A stretch of 64,000 bases of DNA from Phascolarctos cinereus (lineage: Eukaryota; Chordata; Mammalia; Diprotodontia; Phascolarctidae). The stretch spans positions 7,012,501 to 7,076,500 of the forward strand of contig NW_018344068.1 of the NCBI RefSeq assembly GCF_002099425.1, written 5' to 3'. Below, piece by piece: positions 23,601-33,116 of the stretch (position 1 is the stretch's first letter; each line of letters begins with the position of its first letter). The translations under genes were made by a program, and so were the position numbers. Below the pieces are notes generated by a model. It searched no databases. It was given only the letters and a program-made list of their open reading frames with translations, and was not told where the DNA came from.

Positions 23601-25165
23601 CTAAACAGAGATGGCTTCAAACAGCAGTAGTAGCTTCAGGAGCTCTCAGCCCAGAGACAGTAAAGGGACCACCAGTTAGAAAGATATTATAGGGGACCCT
23701 TTGCTGGCACTGCTGCCACTGATTGGCAACCCTATTGCCCATACACAGTTCTGGGTCATAGTTCCAAGGTGCAGAGGGAGGTTTGTGATCTGTCACAAGG
23801 GAGCAGGGGCCCTGGTCGCAGTTCTAAGGCAGAGTGGAGCACTAGAACTTGTGGCTACAGGGGATCAAGGTCCATTCCTGGATAAAGAACAGAGCACAGA
23901 CCAGGAAAGCAGTGTCCATACCTCTCCCAGGATCACACCATCTTGGAAGCACCAAAACTTGCAGATCCCCAGAACTACCCCTGAAAACAGCAGCTTGAAA
24001 AAGCATGAAGCTTGGCACAGTTCCTCCCCAGCCCCAGGTGAGCATAGCCCAATTTTAGCATTAAGTTCAAAGTCAAGAAATAGGCTGGGAAAATGAGCAA
24101 ACAACAAAAAATGGAACTTGATCATAAAAAGCTACTACAGTAGCAGGAAAGACCAAGATATAAACTAAGAAGAAAACAATGTAAAAGCAGCTACGATCAA
24201 AGCCTCAAAGAAAAAGGCTAATTGGACCCAGGCCAATAAGAATTCCTTGAAGAGTTAAGGAAGGAGGTGAGTGGTAAAGGAAAAATTGGGGAAAGAAATG
24301 AGATATTACAAGAAAAGTATAAGAAGAGAATTAACAGCTTGGTAAAAGAGGCACAAAAAAATACTGAAGAAAATATTACTTTAAAAAACAGAGTTGGTCT
24401 AATGGCAAAAGAGGTACAAAAATCCACTGGAGAAAAGAATTCCTTAAAAAGCAAAATTGGCAAGTGGAAAAAGAGGCAAAAAAAAGGGCTCACCTTAATA
24501 ATTAGAATGGGCAAGTAGAAGCTAATCACTTTATGAGACTTCAAGAAACAAAGTCAAAAGAGAAGAAAATGTGAAATATCTGACTGGAATAGCAACTGAC
24601 CTGGAAAATAGATCCCGGAGAGATAATTCAAGAATTATTGGACTACCTGAAAGCTATAATTAAGAAAAGAGCCTAGACATATTTCAAGAAATTATCAAGA
24701 GAAACTGCCCTGATATCTTAGATCCGGAAGGTAAAAGTAGAAATCGAAATAATCCACCTATCATCTCCTGAAAGAGATCTCAAAATGAGAACTCCCAGGA
24801 ATATTGTAGCCAAATTCCAAAGCTCCCAGATCAAGGAGAAAATATTGCATATGAAGGATCTAAGACAACTCCAAAAAACTCATTATGGAAAATGCTGTCC
24901 ACGTCCATGGAGTCTGAGAACAGATGGAAGCATACTATTTGCTCTCCTTTTCTTTTGTTGTTTTGTTTTATTTCTTCTTTCTTGTGGCTCCTCCCATTAG
25001 TTCTAATTCTTCTATACATCATGATTAATATGAAAATATGCTTAATTTGAATGTATAAGTAGATCTTATATCAGATTATATGCCATCTTGGGGAGGTGGG
25101 AGGAGAAGGAGGGGGAGAAAATTGAAAACTCAATCTTATGAAAGTGAATGTTGAAAACTAAAAAT
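23600..25165 (+). mobile_element. Half-length L1: 5' UTR and ORF1 joined to 3' UTR, no ORF2
   Basis: 23600-24060 is the L1 5' region shared with 7380-7830. 24240-24830 is ORF1 coding text: a coiled-coil part (INSLVKEAQKNTEENITLKN) and then the C-terminal domain part (RTPRNIVAKFQSSQIKEKIL, 24786-24845). At about 24850 it passes straight into the L1 3' UTR (AAGGATCTAAGACAACTCCA, then the GGGGGAGAAAAT tail). There is no ORF2 text. The layout is like the HAL1 half-LINEs of placental mammals. Confidence 0.75.
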
Positions 25166-25169
25166 AAAT

Positions 25170-25206
25170 AAATTATTTTTTAAAAAAGAAAGAAAGAAAG
25201 AAAGAA
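25170..25206 (+). repeat. (GAAA)n simple repeat in the L1 tail
   Basis: Several GAAA units after the L1 poly-A stretch. Confidence 0.8.
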
Positions 25207-25368
25207 ATATTTCATATAGCCAGAAAGAGACAGTTCAGATATCATGGAGCCACAGTCTGGATCACATAAGATTTAGCAGCTTCCACATTAAAGGAGTGGA
25301 GGGCTTGGAATATGATATTCCAGAGGACACAGGAACTAGTATTACAGCCAGTGTAAGAACAGACCTGA

Positions 25369-25612
25369 TGGGCAACTAGGTGGCAAAATGGATAGAGTGC
25401 TGAGCCTGAAGTCATGAAGACCCCATCTTCCCGAGTTCAAATCTAGCCTCAGACACTTCCTAGCTGTGTGATCCTGGGCAAGTCACTTAACCTGTTTGCC
25501 TCAGTTTCCTCATCTGTAAAATCAACTGGCATACCACTCCAGTGTTTTTGCCAAGAAAAGCCAAAATGAATTACAAAGAGTTGGACACAACTGAAATGAC
25601 TGAAAAACAAGA
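25369..25612 (+). mobile_element. MAR1-type long marsupial SINE
   Basis: GGGCAACTAGGTGG head, CCTGTTTGCCTCAGTTTCCT and GAGTTGGACACAACTGAAAT 3' half. Confidence 0.88.
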
Positions 25613-26439
25613 AGAACAGACCTGCACACATGCTCCCTAGAATAGGGATTGAGATTCAGAAAACATCAACTTTTTTCATTTTTGTTGGCAGATTAGTTTT
25701 TAAAATTAATGGAAGGTAAACATATGTTGGGGTCAACTTTACTTCTAGGAATTGAGGAGATTGTAGCTAAGATAGAAGAAACTTTTTTCCCCAAAATCCT
25801 CAATGATCTTTCCTACATTAGTATTTATTATTTTCTTCTCTGACATTTTGTACCTTGGAAATTAAATCTGTAGTCCTTCACTGTATTCTTGCTTTTAGCT
25901 CTTCCACCACCACTACAGGGGCCCACATCCTTTGTAGTGGTCCACTGCTGAAACTGGACATTTAATAGGACAACGACTTTTTGTTTTCACTCCATACTTT
26001 GCTGTCTGACTTGGTGGAGCTACAGAATAAAAGTTCGTGTGAACTGTGACTGTTTTGTTAGAATATTTGTATTTGAAGAATGTGGGCTTCCTTTTCCTGG
26101 AGGGAGTTGGGAGGGGTGTGTCTGTGTCTGTGTGTTTGTGTATGATCTATACATATGTCTACACATACATCTACACATATTACCACCTATTAGTATGAGC
26201 ATGTGTTTTGCCTAAGTATTCACTCACATGAGTACATTTATGTATTTTCACCTGCTTTGAGTGTGTATATAAGAGAAACATATTTGAAAGCTTACTGCAT
26301 ATATGAAGAGAGTGTGTACAGTGTCTACATTTGTCTTCCAGAATATGTTTGTCTTGTCTTAGCATATGTCCATTAATGTAGAGGGTTGGTTGCACAGAGT
26401 AGGGTACCTGGGCTTGGAAACATCGCTGAACAGTTTTTT

Positions 26440-26558
26440 GTCATTGTGAGCACATGTTTAAATGTGTTTGCATGCCTTTAGCTAATGATTGTTTTCTTGT
26501 CTTGCTTTCTGTGCCTTGCTGCTATATGTTGGCTGTTGTTTTTGTCACTTCGCTGCAG
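26440..26558 (+). promoter_or_regulatory. TGC-rich splice enhancer region before the 24-nt microexon
   Basis: The intron end contains TTGCATGCC, TTGCTTTCTGTGCCTTGCTGC and CGCTGCAG, that is at least six TGC triplets mixed with T/C tracts within about 100 nt of the acceptor. Clustered UGC close to the 3' splice site is the known binding signature of SRRM4 at neuronal microexons. The assignment to this factor is inferred from the pattern alone. Confidence 0.5.
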
Positions 26559-26582
26559 TCCTCGCCAGTCATGGAGGAAAAG
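26559..26582 (+). CDS. MAPK8IP3: MAPK8IP3 optional 24-nt microexon
   Basis: A 24-nt segment sits between CACTTCGCTGCAG and AG|GTAAAG inside the 13.4-kb intron. Joined after the AG of the previous exon it reads SPRQSWRK and preserves the 2-in/2-out phase, so it can be included or skipped freely. I recall a mammalian JIP3 isoform with this peptide just before RKERPTSLN, which supports the call; the recollection is not checked. The last 90 nt of the upstream intron contain at least six TGC triplets near the 3' splice site, the kind of site bound by the neuronal splicing factor SRRM4 (nSR100). Regulation by that factor is inference. The insert places extra basic residues just before the JNK docking motif. 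Confidence 0.82.
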
Positions 26583-27859
26583 GTAAAGCCCATATTAGTG
26601 TTTTTTAATATAGTTCTGGGGAATGGAGATGAGGGATTGTTTTTCATATTGACTATGGCCTGGAGTGCTATTGGATAATCCTTCTTGAATACAGATGGAC
26701 CATTACTCTTTGAATGGACCAGATCATGACAGCAGTTTCTTGATCTTTGTGGAGCTAGAACACAGTAATTTGCACCTTCTGAAAGGTATATGAAGTAGGG
26801 GGGGTGGTTAAGCAGTCCCAAATTATGTTGAACTCTTCATTGCTTTACACAAAGATAGAATTCTTGCTTCCTGCTTTTTCAGCAGGTGCAAGTCAGGAAC
26901 CACTGATGGTTATAGCTTCTCTTAAAACATGTTGCCAACAATGTGTATTAGACCCTAAACAGGTTATAAAATTATCCACTCACTGTTGATTGGACTGCAG
27001 TCTCGATTGATCTCTCCTGGTGTTTGTTGTCTGATTCTCAGTGATCCTGTCAATAAGTAACATGTATTAAATACACACCTTGGAACCCCAGCCTAGGTTG
27101 TATAGAGAAAGAAAAAGACAATCCCTACTCTCAAACTGATGGCACTCAAATGAAAACACCTTGGCTCTTTCTGCTATTTGCAGAAATGAACCTCTACCCC
27201 CAATCCCTGGCTTTCTATCACCACCTCTAACAGACCCTTGGTTACATTTGTTTGTGGTCCCTAAGGCTTGAGATTCCATTATATTAATTTCACACAAGGT
27301 TACTGAAGGGAAATATTTGTAATGTTTCTGATGAAGGTCCTTGGAGAGGTATTCCACGTACAGGAACTGTGTTCTATACATTCTACTTAGAGCCTAATGG
27401 AGGAAGGATTGTATGTAATGGAGACTTGTGTAAGGGAATCCCAGATGGAGCAGACAGGAAATGTTAGGCACATCTTCTCTGCTTCTTGGGTAACGCTTCT
27501 AACATGCTGGTGGTTGGTTTTATTTATCTTCCAGAATAAGTGACTGCTATTTGTGTTTTTGTACTGTCTCCACCTAGCCTGTCAGAGTTTTGCTGATTTG
27601 CGGTGGGGCCCAGCTGTCTCGGTGATAGCTGAATAGATATGCCTGACTTTTGTCAGGAATAGTTTATTTGTAGAGTGAGATCTCAGAAGCTAGGACCCTT
27701 CTGAAGTTTTTGTGATTCTTCAGTTCCACTGCTTTGGGACTTTCTCCCTCTTATTATCTTGTTTCCTTAACCTTAACAAAGGAGAGATTTGGGAGTGAAG
27801 AAGTATATGAAAGGCATTAATTATTTAATTAATAATGAATTAGTCTTTATATTATCCTT

Positions 27860-28075
27860 TAAGGTTGTTAAGTGCTTTACCTATATTTTCTCATTTGATT
27901 CATATATTACCCTTATTAGTAGGTCCTGTTCTTTTTCCCTTATTACATAAAAGGAAACTGAGGTGTAGAAAGTTTAAATGATCTGCCATATGTCACTCAG
28001 CTAATAACATCTGAGGTGTCATTTAAATCTACTTCTTCCTGATTCCAAATCCAGTACATTCTTTACTAAGAAATG
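27860..28075 (-). mobile_element. MIR/CORE-type SINE
   Basis: GTTAAGTGCTTTACCTATAT, AAAAGGAAACTGAGGTGTAG and ATCCAGTACATTCTTTACTA read as a reversed, diverged MIR. Confidence 0.6.
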
Positions 28076-28149
28076 CCATGAGATTGTCCACAGAAAATAT
28101 TATAAATTGAATAGAAGAATATACTTGAAAAATCGGCTTGCTAAAAAAA

Positions 28150-28270
28150 AATCCATTCATTTGATGTTTATTAGGCCCCTACCAATGGCAAGGTACTGTG
28201 TTAGGAGCTCAAGATACAAAAATGAAAAAATGACATATCCTCTACCCTTGAGGAACTTACAGTCCAATTT
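28150..28270 (-). mobile_element. L2 3' fragment
   Basis: CATTCATTTGATGTTTATTAG, GGCAAGGTACTGTGTTAGG and TTGAGGAACTTACAGTCC. Confidence 0.7.
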
Positions 28271-28292
28271 GAGGAATTAAAAATATACCCAA

Positions 28293-28444
28293 GGGGCAGC
28301 TAGTGGTGCAGTGGATGGAGTACCAGCCCTGGAGTCAGGAGGACCTGAGTTCAAATCTGGCCTCAGACATGTGATACTCACTAGCTGTGTGACCCTGGGC
28401 AAGTCACTTAACCCTGATTCCCCCCTACCCCCCCCCATACATAC

Positions 28445-28497
<53 letters not shown>

Positions 28498-28500
28498 TAT
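28293..28500 (+). mobile_element. Short SINE whose tail has become an AT/AC microsatellite
   Basis: SINE body 28293-28425, then C-rich text and ACAT, (AT)n, (AC)n and ATAT runs to 28500. The direct repeat ATATACCCAA stands at 28283-28292 and 28501-28510, outside the microsatellite, so the simple repeat grew from the SINE tail. Confidence 0.88.
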
Positions 28501-29029
28501 ATATACCCAAATAGGTAGAATACAATTTTAAAATAATGGAGGTTTAATAGAATATAAGATTTTTAAAATAAGAAAGGTTTAACAGAAGCATGAGAGATTC
28601 AGAAGGGAAGGAACTTATGAGGGAAGGCCTTAGGGGAAAAGGAGAACCTGAATTAGACCATGAAATAAGGGAATGACTTCAGTGAGTGAGTCCTATTGAA
28701 AAATGAGGAAAGCCCAAGCAAAGGTAAGTAAACAGTGACCTAGAACAGGATTGAAGACTGGCTCCTAATGTGGAGAAAAGTAGTGTGAAATAAGGCTAGC
28801 AAGAATGACAATGCGATGGATCTGTATTTAATGCTGTGTAAGTATTACTACTGAAGTAAGTCAGCTACTGAAAAGTTTAGCTTTCATTTCAGTTTCATTC
28901 AAATTGTTTTGAAAGTGCAATGAAAGAGATTGGAGAGGGGAAAGACCAAAAGCAGAGAGGCCAGTGAGGAGGCGATTACAATGGACCAAGAAAGTAAGAG
29001 GTGATGAGGACTTGGACTAGTATGAGGAG

Positions 29030-29225
29030 GCGGTTTGTTATCCTGGCTAGCGCACTGGACTTGGAGGGAGGAAGACCCAACTTTGAATCGTGCTTCTGAC
29101 ACTTTCCTTGTGAATTAGGGACGGAATTAGGGACTCGGCCTCTCTGGACCTCACGTGTAAAATGAAGGGGTTGGACATGGTGATCCCTGAGATCCTTTGT
29201 AGCTCTAAATCTATTGTCCTGTTAT
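29030..29225 (+). mobile_element. MIR/THER-type SINE
   Basis: AGCGCACTGGACTTGGAGG, GAGGAAGACCCAACTTTGAAT and GGGGTTGGACATGGTGATCC, a recognisable but diverged CORE-SINE. Confidence 0.65.
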
Positions 29226-29835
29226 GAAAATAGGAATGGAAAGAAGGCTATGGATGGAGAATAATTATTGAGATAGAATTGGCAACTGATTGGATGGGAA
29301 GAGAAAGGGAAAGAGGACAAGGTTTTAAACTCCGGTGATGAGGGAAATAGTGATGCCATCATCTGAAATAAGCAAGATGGCAAGGTTTTTGGATTGAAAA
29401 TGATCAATTTAGTTTTGGACAAGTTCAGTTTGATATGTCATTGAAGATGTTCACCAAGCAATTAGAAACTTCAAATTGGAGATAAAAGTGGAGATATAAA
29501 ATTTGGAAGTCATCCATGTAAAAATGATCATTAAAGCTGTTGAAGTGGATAAGATAGTGGAAGAGGAGGAAGATGGTTTAGGGAGAACAGAAAGGGAACA
29601 AGGACAGTATTCCTTCCACTTAAAAAATGAGAGCAAGTAGATGAACCAGCAAAGATGACCAAGAGGGAGTTACCAAAGAGAAAGGAAGAGAAACTCAAAA
29701 AGAGCTGTTCTCAGAAAACAGAAAAAGAGAGTTTCAAGAAGTATGGGTTTATTCACCTTCAATTATGGTAGAAAAAGACTGTTGGAGTTTGAAGGAAAGA
29801 ATGTTTGGAAAGAATGGTTTCAGTAGAAGGGGGCG

Positions 29836-29988
29836 GGGCAGCTAAGTGGTGCAGTGGATAGAGAACTGGCCCTGGAATCAGGAGGACCTGAGTTCATATT
29901 TGGCCTCAGACACATAACACTCACTACCTGTATGACCCTAGGCAAGTCACTTAACCCCATTGCCTAGCAAAAACCAAAAAAAAAAAAT
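29836..29988 (+). mobile_element. Short marsupial tRNA-derived SINE
   Basis: GGGGCAGCTAAGTGGTGCAG head, CATTGCCTAGCAAAAACC followed by an A12 tail. This tail form is the one I associate with Australian marsupials. Confidence 0.9.
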
Positions 29989-30164
29989 AGAATGGAGGGG
30001 AACACAAGTTGAATTTCAGGGGTTTGTAGAGTTGTAACTGAGAAAGTAGAGACATAACAATAATCTTTTTAGAAGTTTAACAGTGCAAAGAAAAAAAAGT
30101 CAGCTTCAGGTTGCAGAATCAACGGAAGGTTCCTAAGATAAGAAAGACTTAAGCATGTTTGCTT

Positions 30165-30335
30165 TTTTTTTCCTTAATAATATCTCATTTCCCACCCAAT
30201 TACACGTAAAAACCATTTTTAACATTCATTTTTAAAAATTTTGAGTTCTGAATTCTCTCCCTCCCTCCCTCTCTTCTTCTTCCCTCCCTGAGACAGTAGG
30301 CAATTTGATAGAGATAATACATAGGCAGTCATGTT
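30165..30335 (-). mobile_element. L1 3' UTR tail
   Basis: T-rich start, AACATTCATTTTTAAAAATT, TTGAGTTCTGAATTCTC and the CCCTCCCTCCCTC stretch are the complement of a marsupial L1 3' end. Confidence 0.65.
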
Positions 30336-30604
30336 TAAACATGTTTGTAAGCTATGGGGAAATAGCCAGTAGATCCAGAGAAGATGAAAGAGGATGCAGG
30401 TCAGTGGAGCAAGATCCCAAAGACATGAGGAGAGATAAGATTAAGGATGCTGTTAGAAGAAATAGTCTTGTCAAGGAGGAAAGCCACCTCATCCTCTGAG
30501 ATCAAAGGGAAGGAGAAAAGGGTTAAGACATAGAGGGACTTTGATATTTGGAGGACAGATGAGGTTATCTTCTGGGGATGGGTTGGGAGTTGGAAGACTA
30601 AGAA

Positions 30605-30640
30605 GAGAGAAAGGAAAGGAAAGGAAAGGGAGGGGAAAGT
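30605..30640 (+). repeat. (GGAAA)n-like simple repeat
   Basis: Tandem GGAAA units in a purine-rich stretch. Confidence 0.8.
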
Positions 30641-32259
30641 TTGGAACAACCTCCGAGGGAATTACTAATAGGGGATGAGTAAAAGGATTGCTACGTACCA
30701 TTGGGTCCTAGTTTAGATTAGGTCACACACATTTGTAGTGGACCTGTTATGATTTCATAACTCCATCTAGCAACACTTGATACCTTTGAAATAGCTACAG
30801 AAAACAGAATGGTAATTGTTACCTAGAATTGAGAATTGAGTGGGAAGGTCAAGGGAATGAGCTAACCATAGGTAAAGAGGCAATCATTGAAATGGTTCAT
30901 CATCATGTAACAGCTGTTAAGAGGGGGAAGAATAGAGGGGAAGTGAAGCTACAACAGATGTGATGTACTAGGAGAACAGAAAGGGATTAAGGGACCATCT
31001 TTAGGAGTGATACATGGAGAAAGGTGGAAGGACAAAAAACTATAGTGGTATAGAAAAATTAGAGCAGGCTATATATATAGAGTTCCATTCTTGCGACAGT
31101 TGGGATGACCTCAGCCATTGTAGGATAAACTCAGTTTCAAGAGAGCACTTCTTCCTTGAAGGAAGACTAGAAGCCCAACCAAATTAGATTCATTGTGAAT
31201 AAAGTCTTACATTTTAATCTTATGGTTCTGAATTATCATGCATCCTTTCAACAGTTTATTGGCCTAAATCTAGCTCACTCCTTCTTACATTCACATATGC
31301 ACGTGTTGCCTATTCTAATCCATTAGGTCCCTGAATCACGGACTCCTTATAGCAAAGCCCCTAATGTATACCTTCTCTCTCTCAGTTCACCCTTTTTATA
31401 GCTTCTAAGACAGTTTTTTCCTCCATCTCCTTCCAGGATCCAGTTGAGCCACCCTATTCCTTAGGGCTCCCAAACTGTTTTTATTGTATTCACCAGAATG
31501 GAACTTGACCATCCAGGCCTTTATTCACAAGTCTCTCTCTAAGTATTTTTAAAAACATTTATTTAGTACCAACATGTTGAAAGTGCTCCTTCTATTATGT
31601 TTTTGACCTCTGGTCAGAACCTTTCAGTAAATATCAAGGGATTAGAAGGAAATTCACTTCTTTAGATTATACACACTATGTTTCTGAAGAAGTAGGCTTA
31701 GCCTCAGCATTGTTGAATCTAGTATACAAGGTTGTTTTTAATTCAGTGCCTAAGTAGCACCTAAAGCATTATTGTCTTGAGTATATTTAAGAATTATCAT
31801 TATTTTTTTGGGAAGCTCCATTTCCTAAGGTGGAAAAGAAACCTGGAGAGATGAAATGGCTTATGTTCATCCCAAGATGGTTGCAGAACTAGGGCTCAAA
31901 CTGAGGTGACCTCATCCAGGCCTCTAGCCACTCCCCACTGCAGGCTTTGCTCAAATTCACAAGATGGGTTGGTGGGTAGGGATGAAAAGGATTGAGGAGT
32001 TTTGTGTGTACTTGGCATCATGCCCCACAGAACAGATTCTTTTTTTTTTCTGCAAACTGTACTTTCTGCAAACTGGAGCTTCCTACCCCACTGAAGGTAT
32101 AGTTAGAATAAAGTTATCCAGTTTTTAGTATTAAACTTTGTGATAATAGAGGGAGCAATGAGTAGATGTATGAGCAAGAAAACAATGCCTTTGATAGAAT
32201 TTGAAAGATAGGAATGTCACAATAAAAAGAAGGAGCAGTGGCATTGATATGCCAGGGAG

Positions 32260-32505
32260 GGCCAGTGTGGTAGGCTGGATTTCGAGTCAGGAAGACCTGG
32301 GTTCAAATATGCTTTCCACACTACTTGTGTGACCAGGGCAAGTTACTTAGCCTCTTCCTGCCTGTGTCTTCATCTGCACAATGAGGACCACAATGTCTAT
32401 AGTACCTACTTCACAGATTTATTGTAAGTGAGGCTTAGAATGAGGTAAGGTATAGAAAATATCCTATAACCTTTCAAGTGCTAAATAAGGGACAGCTACT
32501 AATGC
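32260..32505 (+). mobile_element. MIR SINE, long copy
   Basis: GAGTCAGGAAGACCTGGGTT, AAGTTACTTAGCCTCTTCC, TATAGTACCTACTTCACAG and CCTTTCAAGTGCTAAATAAG cover most of MIR. Confidence 0.75.
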
Positions 32506-32974
32506 ATTAGCAGTTCTTCATTCATCATTTGTAAATGAATTCACTGTTTAAAAGAGTTTATAAATTGGAAGAAGTAACTTTCCCAGAAAATGAGAAATTT
32601 AGAAGCAGTAAATAATTCTTAAGGTTGGGTGAAGTTGGCAAAATGTAGACGAAAGATTTTACAAGTCTTTGTAGCCAATTTCTTACTCCCTGAGTTAACA
32701 GAGATACTTATTTCTGGGCATAGGAGAAACACATTGTTAGTTTATATGATACTTTATAAACCCCAAAGCTTTGAAAAAATGTCAGCTATTGCCCCCCAAA
32801 AAAAAAGCAAAAAAAAATCAGCTATTATTATCATCGCCATTCGTTATTTGTGGCAACATCGTATACATCTGTGAAAAAGAAAATTTACATTTTTAATTGT
32901 TTTATGCTTTATAAACCTACAATCTAACCACCAGCCCATTTGTTTTTTTTTCCTCTTCTCCTGTGTTTCAGCAG

Positions 32975-33116
32975 GAAGGAGCGCCCAACCTCTCTGAATG
33001 TCTTCCCCCTTGCAGATGGAATGGTACGTGGACAGATAGGGAGCAAGATCATCCCCACAGTGGACCACTGGCACCTGAGTGACCTCGGCCAGCTGCAGTC
33101 CAACTCCAGCTACAAG
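32975..33116 (+). CDS. MAPK8IP3: MAPK8IP3 exon with the JNK docking motif (about residues 201-248)
   Basis: This 142-nt exon reads [17 protein letters not shown], then [20 protein letters not shown] and [19 protein letters not shown] matches the D-type JNK docking motif also present in JIP1 (RPTTLNLF), so this exon carries the JNK-binding site. The acceptor is a NAGNAG (TTTCAGCAG): starting at 32972 instead adds one codon (R becomes SR). The 3' end is also double. A good donor ATG|GTACGT at 33024 gives a 49-nt exon, and the weaker donor AAG|GTTTTA at 33117 adds 93 nt (31 residues). Both ends are phase 0. The distal donor is the least certain boundary of the exon set, but human JIP3 has a homologous 31-residue stretch at this point. 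Confidence 0.92.

Larger units (their letters stand above)
26583..32971 (+). other. MAPK8IP3 intron between the 24-nt microexon and the docking exon
   Basis: 6.4-kb intron. It holds MIR, L2 and two short SINEs, a microsatellite, an L1 3' scrap at about 30165 and a GGAAA-type simple repeat near 30605. 26600-27850, 28510-29030, 29230-29830 and 30680-32250 show nothing I can name. Confidence 0.88.

Noticed and set aside
23701-24096. 131-residue plus-strand open frame
   Set aside because: It lies in the L1 5' region and recurs in part at 7491-7845; not a host gene.
25170-25206. CRISPR-like or regulatory repeat
   Set aside because: It is a simple GAAA expansion of the L1 tail.
26105-26190. Z-DNA-forming TG repeat
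   Set aside because: TG units are too interrupted (TGTGTCTGTGTCTGTG) to claim this.
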